A stretch of DNA of 64,000 nt from positions 1-64,000 of the forward strand of contig PBKU01000033.1 of the NCBI GenBank assembly GCA_002722175.1, read 5' to 3'. Under the pieces are notes generated by a model. The model saw nothing but the letters and a program-made list of their open reading frames with translations, was not told the origin of the DNA and made no database searches. Positions 8,608 through 16,949 of this stretch are shown here, one piece after another. Both the position numbers and the translations under genes were made by a program. This stretch comes from Magnetovibrio sp. GTDB taxonomy: Bacteria; Pseudomonadota; Alphaproteobacteria; Rhodospirillales; Casp-alpha2. Numbering within the stretch: the stretch's first letter is position 1; every line of letters begins with the position of its first letter.

Positions 8608-9555
8608 ATGACCTATGATTTACCCTACTCCCTTGTTGGGAAGCGAGTATGGGTGGCAGGTTCTGCAGGAATGCTTGGCAGTTCACTTTGCCGGCGTCTA
8701 AAAGAAGAAGATTGTGAAATTTTTGATATTCCACGAAAAAGTCTCGATCTTTGCCGCCAATTGGATGTCGAGGATTGGATGGCTGAAAAACGACCACACG
8801 CAATTTTTTTTGCAGCAGGAACTGTGGGTGGAATTCAAGCAAATCAGGATCGTCCAGGCGAGTTTATCTACGATAATGCAATGATGGCGATTAATGTTAT
8901 AAATAGTGCTCGTTTGTTTTCAGTTGAAAAACTTCTAATTCTCGGAAGTTCATGTATTTATCCCCGTCTTGCAAAACAACCCATGGTTGAAAAAGAACTC
9001 CTTACAGGATCTCTTGAACCAACTAATGAAAGTTATGCAATTGCAAAAATTGCTGCACTAAAATTAGGTCAAGCTTTTCGACGGCAGTATGGGTGTGATA
9101 TTATAAGTGCTATTCCAGCTAATCTTTATGGCCCGGGAGATAAATTTCACCCAGATGATGGGCATGTAATTCCAGGCCTTATTAGCAGAATTGAGGAAAA
9201 AAAGTTGAGAGGTGGAACATTAGTGATCTGGGGAACAGGTAAACCCCAACGTGATTTTTTATTTGTAGACGATGCTGCTGACGCACTAGTGTTTCTGATG
9301 AAGAAATATTCAGATGAGGCCGAAATAAATATAGGATCAGGAAACGTTTGTTCTATTGCCGAATTAGTAGAAATATTATCAGAAATAATGGATTTTTCTG
9401 GGCCAACTAGATTTGATTTGGAAAAACCAGATGGTATGCCACTTAAACAATTAGATATTTCTCGACTTACACAATTAGGTTGGAGCTCCAAGAAAAGTCT
9501 TTTAGATGGATTAAAGGCAACCTATCGCTGGTACTGTAAAGAAGTTAGAAACTGA
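8608..9555 (+). CDS. GDP-L-fucose synthase-like (Fcl/ColC) epimerase-reductase
   Basis: This follows the GDP-4-keto-6-deoxy-mannose 3,5-epimerase/4-reductase family over 315 residues. It has the NADP Rossmann motif GSAGMLGS (18-25), the AAGTVGGIQAN block, catalytic Ser in LGSSCIYP (about 114-115), Tyr143 and Lys147 in SYAIAK, and NLYGPGDKF followed by a conserved QRDFLFVDD. ColC, which finishes GDP-colitose after ColD, belongs to this family, so the neighbouring ColD-like enzyme makes a ColC-type role plausible. A fucose-synthase-type reaction on a GDP-heptose, as in Campylobacter capsule heptoses, is equally possible. It lies 57 bases downstream of the other SDR gene. Confidence 0.85.
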   Translation: MTYDLPYSLVGKRVWVAGSAGMLGSSLCRRLKEEDCEIFDIPRKSLDLCRQLDVEDWMAEKRPHAIFFAAGTVGGIQANQDRPGEFIYDNAMMAINVINSARLFSVEKLLILGSSCIYPRLAKQPMVEKELLTGSLEPTNESYAIAKIAALKLGQAFRRQYGCDIISAIPANLYGPGDKFHPDDGHVIPGLISRIEEKKLRGGTLVIWGTGKPQRDFLFVDDAADALVFLMKKYSDEAEINIGSGNVCSIAELVEILSEIMDFSGPTRFDLEKPDGMPLKQLDISRLTQLGWSSKKSLLDGLKATYRWYCKEVRN

Positions 9556-9580
9556 TTATTATGGGAATTACAGGGAATTT

Positions 9581-11083
9581 ATGATGGTAAAAAAAATTCT
9601 TGATCTTTTGTTGATTAATCCAGGTGGTAGAAAAAAAATTTACCAAGAATTGGGTGAAACCCTCACGGCAGTCGAGCCTCCATTATGGTGTCGGTTGCTA
9701 GCAGGATATGCTAGAGATAGGGGGTTAACTGTTACCATTTTAGATTCTGAGGCTGAAAATCTAGACATAGTTGAAATTGCCGAAAAGGTTGCTTCAATTG
9801 AGCCATGTTTAGCAGTTATGGTTGTTTTTGGCCATCAACCGTCTGCGTCAACACAGATGATGGTTGGTGCTGGGGAAGCTTGTAAAGCAATTAAGAACAA
9901 GGTCCCTGAGCAATCACTCTTGATGGTAGGTGGTCATGTTTCTGCACTGCCTCAACGCACCTTAACTGAAGAATATGTAGATTTCGTTTGTAAAGGTGAG
10001 GGTCCCGAAACAATTGTGCAGTTAATAGGAGCGCTAAAAAAGAAAGAGGTAACGTTAGATTCTGTTCAAGGGTTAGTTTGGCAAGATAGTTCCGGAGAAA
10101 TAATTCTAAATCCCCCTGCCCCTTTAACTACCAACTTAGATGCTGATTTGCATGGCAATGTGTGGGATCTGCTTCCAATGGATAAATATCGTGCCCACAA
10201 TTGGCAATGTTTTGGCAATCTGAAATCAAGGGAACCTTACGCATCGGTTTTTACCTCTCTAGGTTGCCCATACAAATGTTCTTTTTGTTGCATAAATGCT
10301 CCATTTGATACCAATCGATATAGAATGCGTTCACCCGAATCCGTTGTTGAAGAAATAGAATATTTAAACTCAGAGTATGGTATAAAGACTTTTAAATTCA
10401 TTGATGAAATGTTTGTTCTAAATGAACGCCATGTTACGAACATTTGTAATGGCCTAATTGAGAAGAATATTCCAGACCTCAATATATGGGCGTATGCTCG
10501 GGTTGATACAGTCAAACCACATATGTTGGAAATACTTCAAAGAGCAGGTTTTCGATGGCTTGCATTAGGCATTGAATCCGGTTCTAAACATGTTCGGGAC
10601 GGTGCCGATAAAGCATTTGAACAAGATGATATCGTAAACATTGTTCGCCAAATACAAAGCGCTGGAATTTTTGTTGCTGCCAACTACATTTTCGGCTTAC
10701 CTGATGATGATGAGATTTCTATGCGTGAAACCCTTGATCTTGCAAAAAAATTAAATTGTGAGTATGCAAACTTTTATTCCGCCATGGCCTATCCGGGTTC
10801 TCCTTTGTACGTAATGGCTCTTGAAAAAGGCTGGGAGCTACCGGACAGTTGGTCTGGCTATTCTCAGCATAGTTACGATTGTAAGCCCTTATCTACTGAA
10901 AAAGTAAGTGCGGCGCAGGTTTTATCATTTCGTGATGGGGCATTCCATGAATACTTTGGAAGTCCACGTTACTTGGATAGAATAACGCAGCGGTTTGGGT
11001 GGGAGACCCGAACCCATATTGAAGAAATGGGGAAGACCCGCCTAAAGCGAAAAATCCTCGAGAATTCTTTTGCTGCTGAGTAG
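9581..11083 (+). CDS. B12-binding-domain radical SAM enzyme
   Basis: The N-terminal part (about 1-185) is a cobalamin-binding-like domain (LLINPGG at 10-16, MVGGHVSALP at 115-124). The radical SAM core has the 4Fe-4S motif with Cys229, Cys233 and Cys236 (CPYKCSFC), then the GIESGS and ANYIFGLPDDD blocks typical of class B enzymes. At 500 residues it is complete. In glycan operons such enzymes are candidates for C-methylation, epimerisation or other chemistry at unactivated carbons; nothing here fixes the substrate. It sits mid-operon, 25 bases after the Fcl-like gene and 5 before the HddC-like gene. AGGGA upstream suits either of two adjacent ATGs (9581 or 9584). Confidence 0.85.
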   Translation: MMVKKILDLLLINPGGRKKIYQELGETLTAVEPPLWCRLLAGYARDRGLTVTILDSEAENLDIVEIAEKVASIEPCLAVMVVFGHQPSASTQMMVGAGEACKAIKNKVPEQSLLMVGGHVSALPQRTLTEEYVDFVCKGEGPETIVQLIGALKKKEVTLDSVQGLVWQDSSGEIILNPPAPLTTNLDADLHGNVWDLLPMDKYRAHNWQCFGNLKSREPYASVFTSLGCPYKCSFCCINAPFDTNRYRMRSPESVVEEIEYLNSEYGIKTFKFIDEMFVLNERHVTNICNGLIEKNIPDLNIWAYARVDTVKPHMLEILQRAGFRWLALGIESGSKHVRDGADKAFEQDDIVNIVRQIQSAGIFVAANYIFGLPDDDEISMRETLDLAKKLNCEYANFYSAMAYPGSPLYVMALEKGWELPDSWSGYSQHSYDCKPLSTEKVSAAQVLSFRDGAFHEYFGSPRYLDRITQRFGWETRTHIEEMGKTRLKRKILENSFAAE

Positions 11084-11088
11084 AAAAC

Positions 11089-11814
11089 ATGTTGATTGAT
11101 AGTAATAATTTAAAAGATATTGATGTAGCAATTTTAGCAGGCGGCCTTGGTACCCGAGTTCAGGAAATTTTAGGGGATACACCAAAAATTCTTGCTCCGA
11201 TCGGTGGTGTGCCTTTTCTGGATTACATACTTTCTGGGCTCGCTCGCGCTAAAGCAGCGCACGTTGTTCTTTGTCTTGGGCATTTGGCAGAAAAAGTTAA
11301 AACATATATAGATTGTTCAAAGACTAAAATAGTTAAGGTAACGGCTGTGGTTGAAAAAAGCCCTTTGGGTACCGCAGGGGCTATTCGGTTAGCTGCACCA
11401 CTACTTTTATCAGAGACTATAATGATAATGAACGGTGATACATGGCTTGATATTGATCTTGAAAAATTTGTGTTTGAACATAAAAAGAGTGGCGCTGGCA
11501 TCTCAATGATATGCACCGAAGCTAAAGATTGCAGTCAATTTGGTAGAGTTGAAGTTAATAGTGATGGAAATGTTACCCGATTTGTTGAGAAAGATACTAT
11601 GTTTAATGGGTCAGCTTTGATTAATGGTGGTTTTTACCTTTTTGAACGGTCTGCTTTTGACAGGTTAATAATGAGCACTGGGCCATCATTGGAACATGAT
11701 TTTTTGGCGACCGACCTCGGAACAACAATTCATGCTTTTGTTGATCGACAGGCCCCATTTATTGATATAGGTACGCCTGAAAACTTGGAAGCCGCCAACG
11801 ATTTTTTTTCATGA
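11089..11814 (+). CDS. hddC: Sugar-1-phosphate nucleotidyltransferase, HddC-like (GDP-heptose forming)
   Basis: A 241-residue NTP-transferase-fold protein. It carries the signature loop AGGLGTR (17-23) with the downstream Lys33 of TPKILAPIGG, a NGDTWLDIDL metal/product motif, and a C-terminal DIGTPENLEAA segment. Size and sequence match D-glycero-D-manno-heptose-1-phosphate guanylyltransferases (HddC). The following gene is an HddA-type heptose kinase, the normal partner, so GDP-heptose is the expected product. Other sugar-1-phosphates (mannose, glucose) cannot be excluded. It begins five bases after the radical SAM gene with no clear SD, suggesting translational coupling. Confidence 0.8.
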   Translation: MLIDSNNLKDIDVAILAGGLGTRVQEILGDTPKILAPIGGVPFLDYILSGLARAKAAHVVLCLGHLAEKVKTYIDCSKTKIVKVTAVVEKSPLGTAGAIRLAAPLLLSETIMIMNGDTWLDIDLEKFVFEHKKSGAGISMICTEAKDCSQFGRVEVNSDGNVTRFVEKDTMFNGSALINGGFYLFERSAFDRLIMSTGPSLEHDFLATDLGTTIHAFVDRQAPFIDIGTPENLEAANDFFS

Positions 11815-11826
11815 GTTTTTGAGAAC

Positions 11827-12828
11827 ATGATTATTACTCGCACTCCTTTCCGTATATCATTATTTGGCGGTGGTTCTGATTATCCAGCGTGGTATAAAGA
11901 GAATGGAGGAGCAATATTAGGCTTTGCTATTGACAAATATTGCTATATTTCGGTTCGTTCTTTACCACCTTTTTTTGAGCATAAGCATCGAATAGTTTAC
12001 TCTGAGGTTGAGAATGTGGCGGAAATATCTGAAATTCAGCACCCATCCGTGCGCGCGGTATTACAAGACCAAAATGTTAAATTAGGTTTAGAAATTCATC
12101 ATGATGGTGATTTGCCTGCTCGGTCTGGCCTTGGTTCCAGTTCGTCTTTCACTGTTGGTTTGATTCATGCAATTAAAGCAATGAATGGTCAGTTGATGGG
12201 CTGCAAGAAATTAGCTGAAGAGGCTATTCGTATAGAGCATGATGTAATTAAGGAGTGTGTCGGAATTCAAGATCAGATCTGGTCATCATTCGGAGGCTTT
12301 AATCGCATCAAAATAATTGAAGACGGAGACTTTGATGTTCAACCGGTTATTCTAAGTTCTAGTCGCCGTACAGAACTTTTTGGTTCCTTAATGTTGTTTT
12401 TTACGGGTATTTCCCGTTTTGCACCGGAGGTTGCGAAGGAGAAAGTAAATAATATGAAAAATTGCTCAAAAAATATTGAGCGTATGGTTTTTATGGTTGA
12501 TGAGGGGCTAAACATCCTTCAATCGCCAAAATCTATTAATGACATTGGGCGGTTGTTGCATGAGAGTTGGATGCTTAAGCGAGAGCTTGCAGGTGGAGTT
12601 GCTACCCCTACCGTTGATGAGATTTATCAAGTTGCTAGAGGAGCAGGTGCAATTGGTGGAAAATTACTAGGAGCAGGAGGTGGTGGATTTATGGTCTTTT
12701 TTGTTGAACCAGAATTTCAGGATAAGGTTCGAGAGACGCTTTCTAGCTTAGTTGAAGTTAAATTTGATGTTGATAAAACCGGGTCAAAAGTAGTTGTCTA
12801 CGAACCTAGCGGTCTTGAAAATAGGTAG
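11827..12828 (+). CDS. hddA: GHMP kinase, D-glycero-D-manno-heptose 7-phosphate kinase-like (HddA)
   Basis: Phosphorylates a heptose 7-phosphate at the anomeric carbon to make the 1,7-bisphosphate. The N-terminus RTPFRISLFGGGSDYP is characteristic of HddA. The GHMP phosphate-binding loop is GLGSSSS (101-107), and the C-terminal GHMP motif GGKLLGAGGGGF is intact. Length 333 fits. The GDP-heptose route also needs an isomerase (GmhA) and a bisphosphate phosphatase (GmhB); neither is recognisable in the operon, so they must lie elsewhere or be replaced. It is the last gene of the tight operon, 12 bases after the HddC-like gene. Confidence 0.85.
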   Translation: MIITRTPFRISLFGGGSDYPAWYKENGGAILGFAIDKYCYISVRSLPPFFEHKHRIVYSEVENVAEISEIQHPSVRAVLQDQNVKLGLEIHHDGDLPARSGLGSSSSFTVGLIHAIKAMNGQLMGCKKLAEEAIRIEHDVIKECVGIQDQIWSSFGGFNRIKIIEDGDFDVQPVILSSSRRTELFGSLMLFFTGISRFAPEVAKEKVNNMKNCSKNIERMVFMVDEGLNILQSPKSINDIGRLLHESWMLKRELAGGVATPTVDEIYQVARGAGAIGGKLLGAGGGGFMVFFVEPEFQDKVRETLSSLVEVKFDVDKTGSKVVVYEPSGLENR

Positions 12829-13035
12829 CATAGATAACCAGTAAGTAGATTTAAAAGAAGCGGTATTATATAATTTTAGTCTGAAATATCATACTTTTCA
12901 GCTGAGATAGCAGATTATCAAACAAAAAGGATGTTTAAATTTTATCTTGGATCGAGATTAATTTTTTAAAAAAATTAACTGCCCTAAAAGTATAATTAAC
13001 TCAAAAAAATTTAGTTTTATCTGCGAGGAGTGCTT

Positions 13036-14004
13036 GTGTCAGTTGAGAAGAAAAAAGCCACAGTAATTTCTATCATTCTTTCATTTCGAAATGAAGCGGA
13101 TGTTCTTGATGAGCTTATTAGGCGATTGGAACTAGTGTTTTCGAAAGAGATAAGTGACTACGAATTGATTTTTGTTAATGACGATTCCACTGATGATTCT
13201 CGGAAAATATTAGAAAAGCACCATGTTCGTAATTCTAGAGTAAAGGTTATCAATATGACGAGGCGGTTCGGAGTGACAGAATGTGTTTTTGCTGGCTTAG
13301 AAAAAGCGTCTGGTGACGCTGTAATTTATATGGATTGCGATCTTCAAGATCCCCCTGAGCTTATCCCCAGTCTTCTTTCTGAATGGCGAGGCGGTGCGGA
13401 TATGGTATATACGGTTCGCATTCAACGTGATGGCGAAAAGCCTTTCCGCATGTATTTTACAAAACTTGCTTATAAAATAATAGGTACTTTTTCGGAGGTT
13501 GAATTACCAGTTGAAGCTGGAGATTTCCGTCTTTTGGACAAAAAAATTGTGCTTGAAATACTTAAATTACCGGAAATGGAACCGTATCTTCGTGGATTAA
13601 CGAGCTGGGTAGGCTTCCGCAAAGCTAAAGTTGAATATATTCGGGCTCCAAGAGCGGGAGGAAAAACTCATTTTCCTGGTATATTTAGCGCTTCTGCCAT
13701 GGATCAATTTTCAAGGGGGGTCACTTCCTTTTCGTTTTTTCCACTTTTCAGTCTGTTCGTGATCGGTTTTTTGACAGTTAGCCTTTCTATTTTTGGCTTG
13801 TTTGGAGCCTTAATTTTACAGTTTATTGATATTTTTTGGAGCCCTTGGCTGTACGGTGGATTAATTATTTTAGCACTTTGGGGTAGTTTAGTTTGTGCGC
13901 TAGGTGTTATTGGTGTGTATCTCGCCCGTGTTTATTCAAATGTTCGGGGTCGGCCTCGTTTTGTTGTTCTAGATATGCTTGGTTTTTCGAAAGAAAAACA
14001 ATAG
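13036..14004 (+). CDS. Family 2 glycosyltransferase, polyprenyl-phosphate type (GtrB/DPM1-like)
   Basis: A 322-residue GT2 enzyme. The N-terminal domain has IILSFRNE, FVNDDSTDDS and the metal/nucleotide motif DCDLQDPPEL. Two C-terminal membrane helices (about 235-265 and 272-297) are followed by YSNVRGRP near the end. This architecture matches enzymes that load a sugar onto undecaprenyl phosphate at the cytoplasmic face (GtrB, ArnC, DPM1-like). GTG at 13036 is preferred because GAGGAG (13025-13030) sits five bases upstream; the GTG at 13030 overlaps that site. It lies 207 bases after the hddA-like gene, so it may have its own promoter. It may feed the GT-C-like protein at 2885. Confidence 0.85.
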   Translation: MSVEKKKATVISIILSFRNEADVLDELIRRLELVFSKEISDYELIFVNDDSTDDSRKILEKHHVRNSRVKVINMTRRFGVTECVFAGLEKASGDAVIYMDCDLQDPPELIPSLLSEWRGGADMVYTVRIQRDGEKPFRMYFTKLAYKIIGTFSEVELPVEAGDFRLLDKKIVLEILKLPEMEPYLRGLTSWVGFRKAKVEYIRAPRAGGKTHFPGIFSASAMDQFSRGVTSFSFFPLFSLFVIGFLTVSLSIFGLFGALILQFIDIFWSPWLYGGLIILALWGSLVCALGVIGVYLARVYSNVRGRPRFVVLDMLGFSKEKQ

Positions 14005-14098
14005 TTGGCAGAAAAAAGTCTTTTTGGTGCAGAGCAATTTTTTATTATTTCTGTCTTCTGTAAAATTTTTACTGAAGCATCTCTAGCTTAAAGCTTAA

Positions 14099-14911
14099 TC
14101 AATTTATTATCTCAGAAAATTTTATCCACGATTGCCGATCTGGGGCAAGCAAAATTGACTGAAAGAAGGTATCTTGCGCTAAATCGTATGGTCGGCCAGT
14201 TTTATTATCGCCAGAAATGCCGCCGGCTTCTGAATGTATAAGCTCACCAGCGGCATGATCCCAGGGTTTCAGTGAGCCTCCGTACCGTGCGAATTGCAAG
14301 TTACTCTTTGCTAGTTCGATGTACTCTAGGCCTACACAGTGATAGCGAACAATATTTTCTCGATGTATGAAAAAGTTGTTTTTCTTTTCAAGTTTGATTA
14401 CTAATTTTTGTGATAAAGAAGCGCGCCAACATGATTGATTGCTTGGAATTCGAATTTGCAAACGCTTGTTCTCGAGCCACGTTCCACTTCCACGTTCGGA
14501 AATACAAGAAATTTTTTCGTTAGGGTCATAAATCCAACCAGCAACAGTTTCGGCTTTTATAATTAATGCGACAATGATAGCAAATTTAGCCTTTCCTTTA
14601 CAAAAATTTGATGTTCCGTCAAGTGGATCAATGACCCAAACAGGGGAATCTCCGTTAAGTCGCTTGATGACCTCTTGATCTTTTCCATAGGCTTCTTCTC
14701 CTACGCATACGCTCCCTGGGAATAAGTCAAGCAATTTTAGTTCTAGCAACTTTTCAGCTTCAATATCAGCAGAGGTGACTAATTCACCTGATCTTTTTTT
14801 TAGGATGTCATGTGGTTTAAGTGCTGTAAATCTAGGTAAAATAGCAACTTCCGCGGTTTCACGGATAATTTCATTCACATCAAGTGGGTTTGGTTTAAAC
14901 AAGTTTGTCAT
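14099..14911 (-). CDS. Inositol monophosphatase-family phosphatase
   Basis: A 270-residue Mg-dependent phosphatase of the IMPase/CysQ superfamily. It has GEE (71-73), the metal motif DPLDGT (95-100), and WDHAAGELI near residues 214-222 followed by AGG. Known activities in this family include inositol-1-phosphate, fructose-1,6-bisphosphate, histidinol phosphate and 3',5'-bisphosphoadenosine hydrolysis. The sequence does not decide among them. Its start overlaps the stop of the 89-residue gene (TAATG), so the two are translationally coupled. It converges with the GT2 gene. Filling the missing heptose-bisphosphate phosphatase role of the nearby operon is a speculative alternative. Confidence 0.85.
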   Translation of the reverse strand: MTNLFKPNPLDVNEIIRETAEVAILPRFTALKPHDILKKRSGELVTSADIEAEKLLELKLLDLFPGSVCVGEEAYGKDQEVIKRLNGDSPVWVIDPLDGTSNFCKGKAKFAIIVALIIKAETVAGWIYDPNEKISCISERGSGTWLENKRLQIRIPSNQSCWRASLSQKLVIKLEKKNNFFIHRENIVRYHCVGLEYIELAKSNLQFARYGGSLKPWDHAAGELIHSEAGGISGDNKTGRPYDLAQDTFFQSILLAPDRQSWIKFSEIIN

Positions 14912-15180
14912 TAACTTTTGTAAAGATCACGATCACGATGGTATGCTAAAATAAGGTTATCCATGAGTGTAGCTATCTTTGCATCAAAATCTGATCTTTG
15001 TAAAAGTGCTCGAGTCACGAATACAGCAAATGTAACAGCCTCGCCTTTTCCTCGAAGATTAAACTGCTTTGAAAAATTCTTTAAATCCACGTGAATGTAT
15101 TTTTTTGCCATCACGTTTAATTGACTTTTAACAAACCGATTTTTATCACGCCACTTGCGTTGAGCTTTAATCGTAGCCAT
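14911..15180 (-). CDS. Small conserved basic protein of unknown function
   Basis: An 89-residue, strongly basic soluble protein (N-terminus rich in Lys and Arg: AQRKWRDKNRFVKSQLNVMAKK), ending HRDRDLYKS. No signal peptide or membrane segment is visible. I recognise it only as a type of hypothetical protein seen in related alphaproteobacteria and assign no function. The basic, helical N-terminus could bind nucleic acid, which is inference. It is coupled to the IMPase gene through TAATG. No good SD precedes the ATG; instead a long hairpin lies eight bases upstream. Confidence 0.75.
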   Translation of the reverse strand: MATIKAQRKWRDKNRFVKSQLNVMAKKYIHVDLKNFSKQFNLRGKGEAVTFAVFVTRALLQRSDFDAKIATLMDNLILAYHRDRDLYKS

Positions 15181-15188
15181 GTAAATTT

Positions 15189-15222
15189 CTCTACTAGTAG
15201 ATATTTAAAATCTACCGTAGAG
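15189..15222 (-). repeat. Bulged 12-bp hairpin between hflX and the 89-residue gene
   Basis: CTCTAC-TA-GTAGAT (15189-15202), a 7-base loop, and ATCTAC-C-GTAGAG (15210-15222) form two 6-bp helices separated by a small internal bulge. On the minus strand it lies 9 bases after the hflX stop and 8 before the next ATG, covering the only weak SD-like bases (GAGA). There is no T-tract, so a processing site or translational control element fits better than a terminator. Its inner part is the palindrome shared with 1788-1803. Confidence 0.55.
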
Positions 15223-15230
15223 CTTTTGGA

Positions 15231-16571
15231 CTAGTGTGTCAATTTTGCTTCAAAATTTCCAAACTTTTTTTCGAATTGGGCTGCATCAATTTCATCCCAA
15301 TTAACCGTCAATTGAATGGAATGTCGCTTGTTCTTATAGACCGATACCGTACCACGGTCGTATAACCATGCTACTGCCGCACCGTTTGTGATAGGGATGT
15401 CGTAGATAAATTTAGTTTCATTAAACATGAACTGTTTACTGATCATTTTCAAAATATTTTCGCACCCTTCGCCGGTTTTTGCTGAAATTGCTAAAGCTGC
15501 CCCATCGGAGCGCTTGACACGGTTAAAAAGAATCATTTTGTTTTCTAAAAGGTCAATTTTGTTAAATATCTCAATAGTAGGTTTTTTTTCTACTCTTAAT
15601 TCTTTTAGAACTCTCAATACATCATTGTACTGAGCGTCAGAGCTTGGGTGGGCAGCATCTCTTATGTGAAGAATAATATCAGCTTCCTTTACTTCTTCGA
15701 GGGTTGCGTGGAATGAATTGATTAGTTCGTGTGGAAGGTCTGATACGAAACCAACAGTGTCCGATAAAATAACCGATTGTTTTGAAGGCAATTGAACTTT
15801 TCGCATAGTTGGATCTAGGGTGGCAAAGAGTTGGTTGCTAGAAGATACTGACGCTCCGGTAAGCCTATTAAAGAGAGTAGATTTTCCAGCATTTGTGTAT
15901 CCTACTAGAGCAACTATCAAGGAGGGAATATTTTTTCGGGCGCCTCTGTGTAGCTTTCGTGTACGGCTTATCCCTTTAATCTTCCTTTCAATTTTTCTTA
16001 TGCGTGCTGACAGAAGTCTTCGGTCTGATTCTATTTGCGTTTCTCCAGGCCCACCAATAAATTGCAGTCCACCCCTTTGACGTTCTAAGTGTGTCCAGCT
16101 CCGCACCAACCGGCTTCTTTGATATGTGAGTGATGCTAACTGAACTTGAAGAATACCTTCGCGAGTTTTTGCCCGTGCGGCAAAAATTTCTAAGATTAAC
16201 CCTGTGCGATCTATAACCTTACAGTTCCATGTTCTTTCTAAATTTTGCTGTTGAACAGGATTCAAATTACTAATTATTATAACAACAAATTTTTGAGTTT
16301 GATTTAAATATTGACTGATTTCTGCAGACAATTCTGTTACTGAGCCTATACCGAGCAAAGTTTTTGGGCTTGGTTTTCGCAATTTAACAATTCTTTTAGC
16401 AGAGATTTCTAATCCAATAGCTAAAGCCAGACCAGCTGCTTCTTCAAGGCATGCATCGGGAATCCTTCCTAATTCATTATGTTTTGGCCAATTTATATGG
16501 ATAACTAGACATGAAGTCGAAGGTATCCCCATTTGTCTGTTGGATTTTTTGTAATCAATATAATTTATCAA
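15231..16571 (-). CDS. hflX: Ribosome-associated GTPase HflX
   Basis: A ribosome-splitting/rescue GTPase. The N-terminal HflX domain includes the family block GKTREG-like [15 protein letters not shown] and [15 protein letters not shown] with a basic helical linker. The G domain has G1 GYTNAGKS (224-231), G3 DTVG (271-274) and G4 NKID (337-340). At 446 residues it is full length. The proposed start is TTG overlapping the hfq stop (TTGA); an internal ATG at 16532 is the alternative. It forms the usual hfq-hflX unit. In many relatives mazG follows on the same strand, but here the 89-residue gene follows. Confidence 0.95.
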   Translation of the reverse strand: MINYIDYKKSNRQMGIPSTSCLVIHINWPKHNELGRIPDACLEEAAGLALAIGLEISAKRIVKLRKPSPKTLLGIGSVTELSAEISQYLNQTQKFVVIIISNLNPVQQQNLERTWNCKVIDRTGLILEIFAARAKTREGILQVQLASLTYQRSRLVRSWTHLERQRGGLQFIGGPGETQIESDRRLLSARIRKIERKIKGISRTRKLHRGARKNIPSLIVALVGYTNAGKSTLFNRLTGASVSSSNQLFATLDPTMRKVQLPSKQSVILSDTVGFVSDLPHELINSFHATLEEVKEADIILHIRDAAHPSSDAQYNDVLRVLKELRVEKKPTIEIFNKIDLLENKMILFNRVKRSDGAALAISAKTGEGCENILKMISKQFMFNETKFIYDIPITNGAAVAWLYDRGTVSVYKNKRHSIQLTVNWDEIDAAQFEKKFGNFEAKLTH

Positions 16572-16822
16572 CTATCGTCGCTATCCTCCGTTTCAGGTTC
16601 AAAAAGTTGTATTGGGCCTGACGGCATAACCGTTGAAATAGCATGTTTATAAATGAGCTGTGTATGGCCGTCTCGACGGAGAAGTACTGAAAAATTATCG
16701 AACCAAGTAATAATACCTTGTAGTTTTACCCCATTGATTAGAAATACTGTTACAGAAACCTTGTTCTTTCTAACGTTGTTTAGAAAAACATCTTGAACGT
16801 TTTGTGACTTTTCCCCGGACAT
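16568..16822 (-). CDS. hfq: RNA chaperone Hfq
   Basis: An Sm-like hexameric RNA chaperone that pairs small RNAs with mRNAs. The Sm1 motif [19 protein letters not shown] leads into NGVKLQG, and the Sm2 motif includes [11 protein letters not shown]. The C-terminal tail is short and acidic (ETEDSDDS), as in alphaproteobacterial Hfq. Length 84 fits. GAGGT precedes the ATG, and the stop overlaps the hflX start. No small RNA partner could be identified by eye in this window. Confidence 0.97.
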   Translation of the reverse strand: MSGEKSQNVQDVFLNNVRKNKVSVTVFLINGVKLQGIITWFDNFSVLLRRDGHTQLIYKHAISTVMPSGPIQLFEPETEDSDDS

Positions 16823-16949
16823 TATTTGACCTCTATTTGTTATTATATATTTTATAGTTGTTTGTTTGTCTGTTCATATCTGGACTAAAATTGAACTTAG
16901 GTCAATTTTAGAATTGGTTTTAAACAGTAATAACGTCTTGGGTAAAATC

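Noticed and set aside
12958-12978. Long A/T palindrome before the GT2 gene as terminator or origin
   Set aside because: It consists only of A and T runs; no loop, GC clamp, DnaA boxes or other origin features are near.
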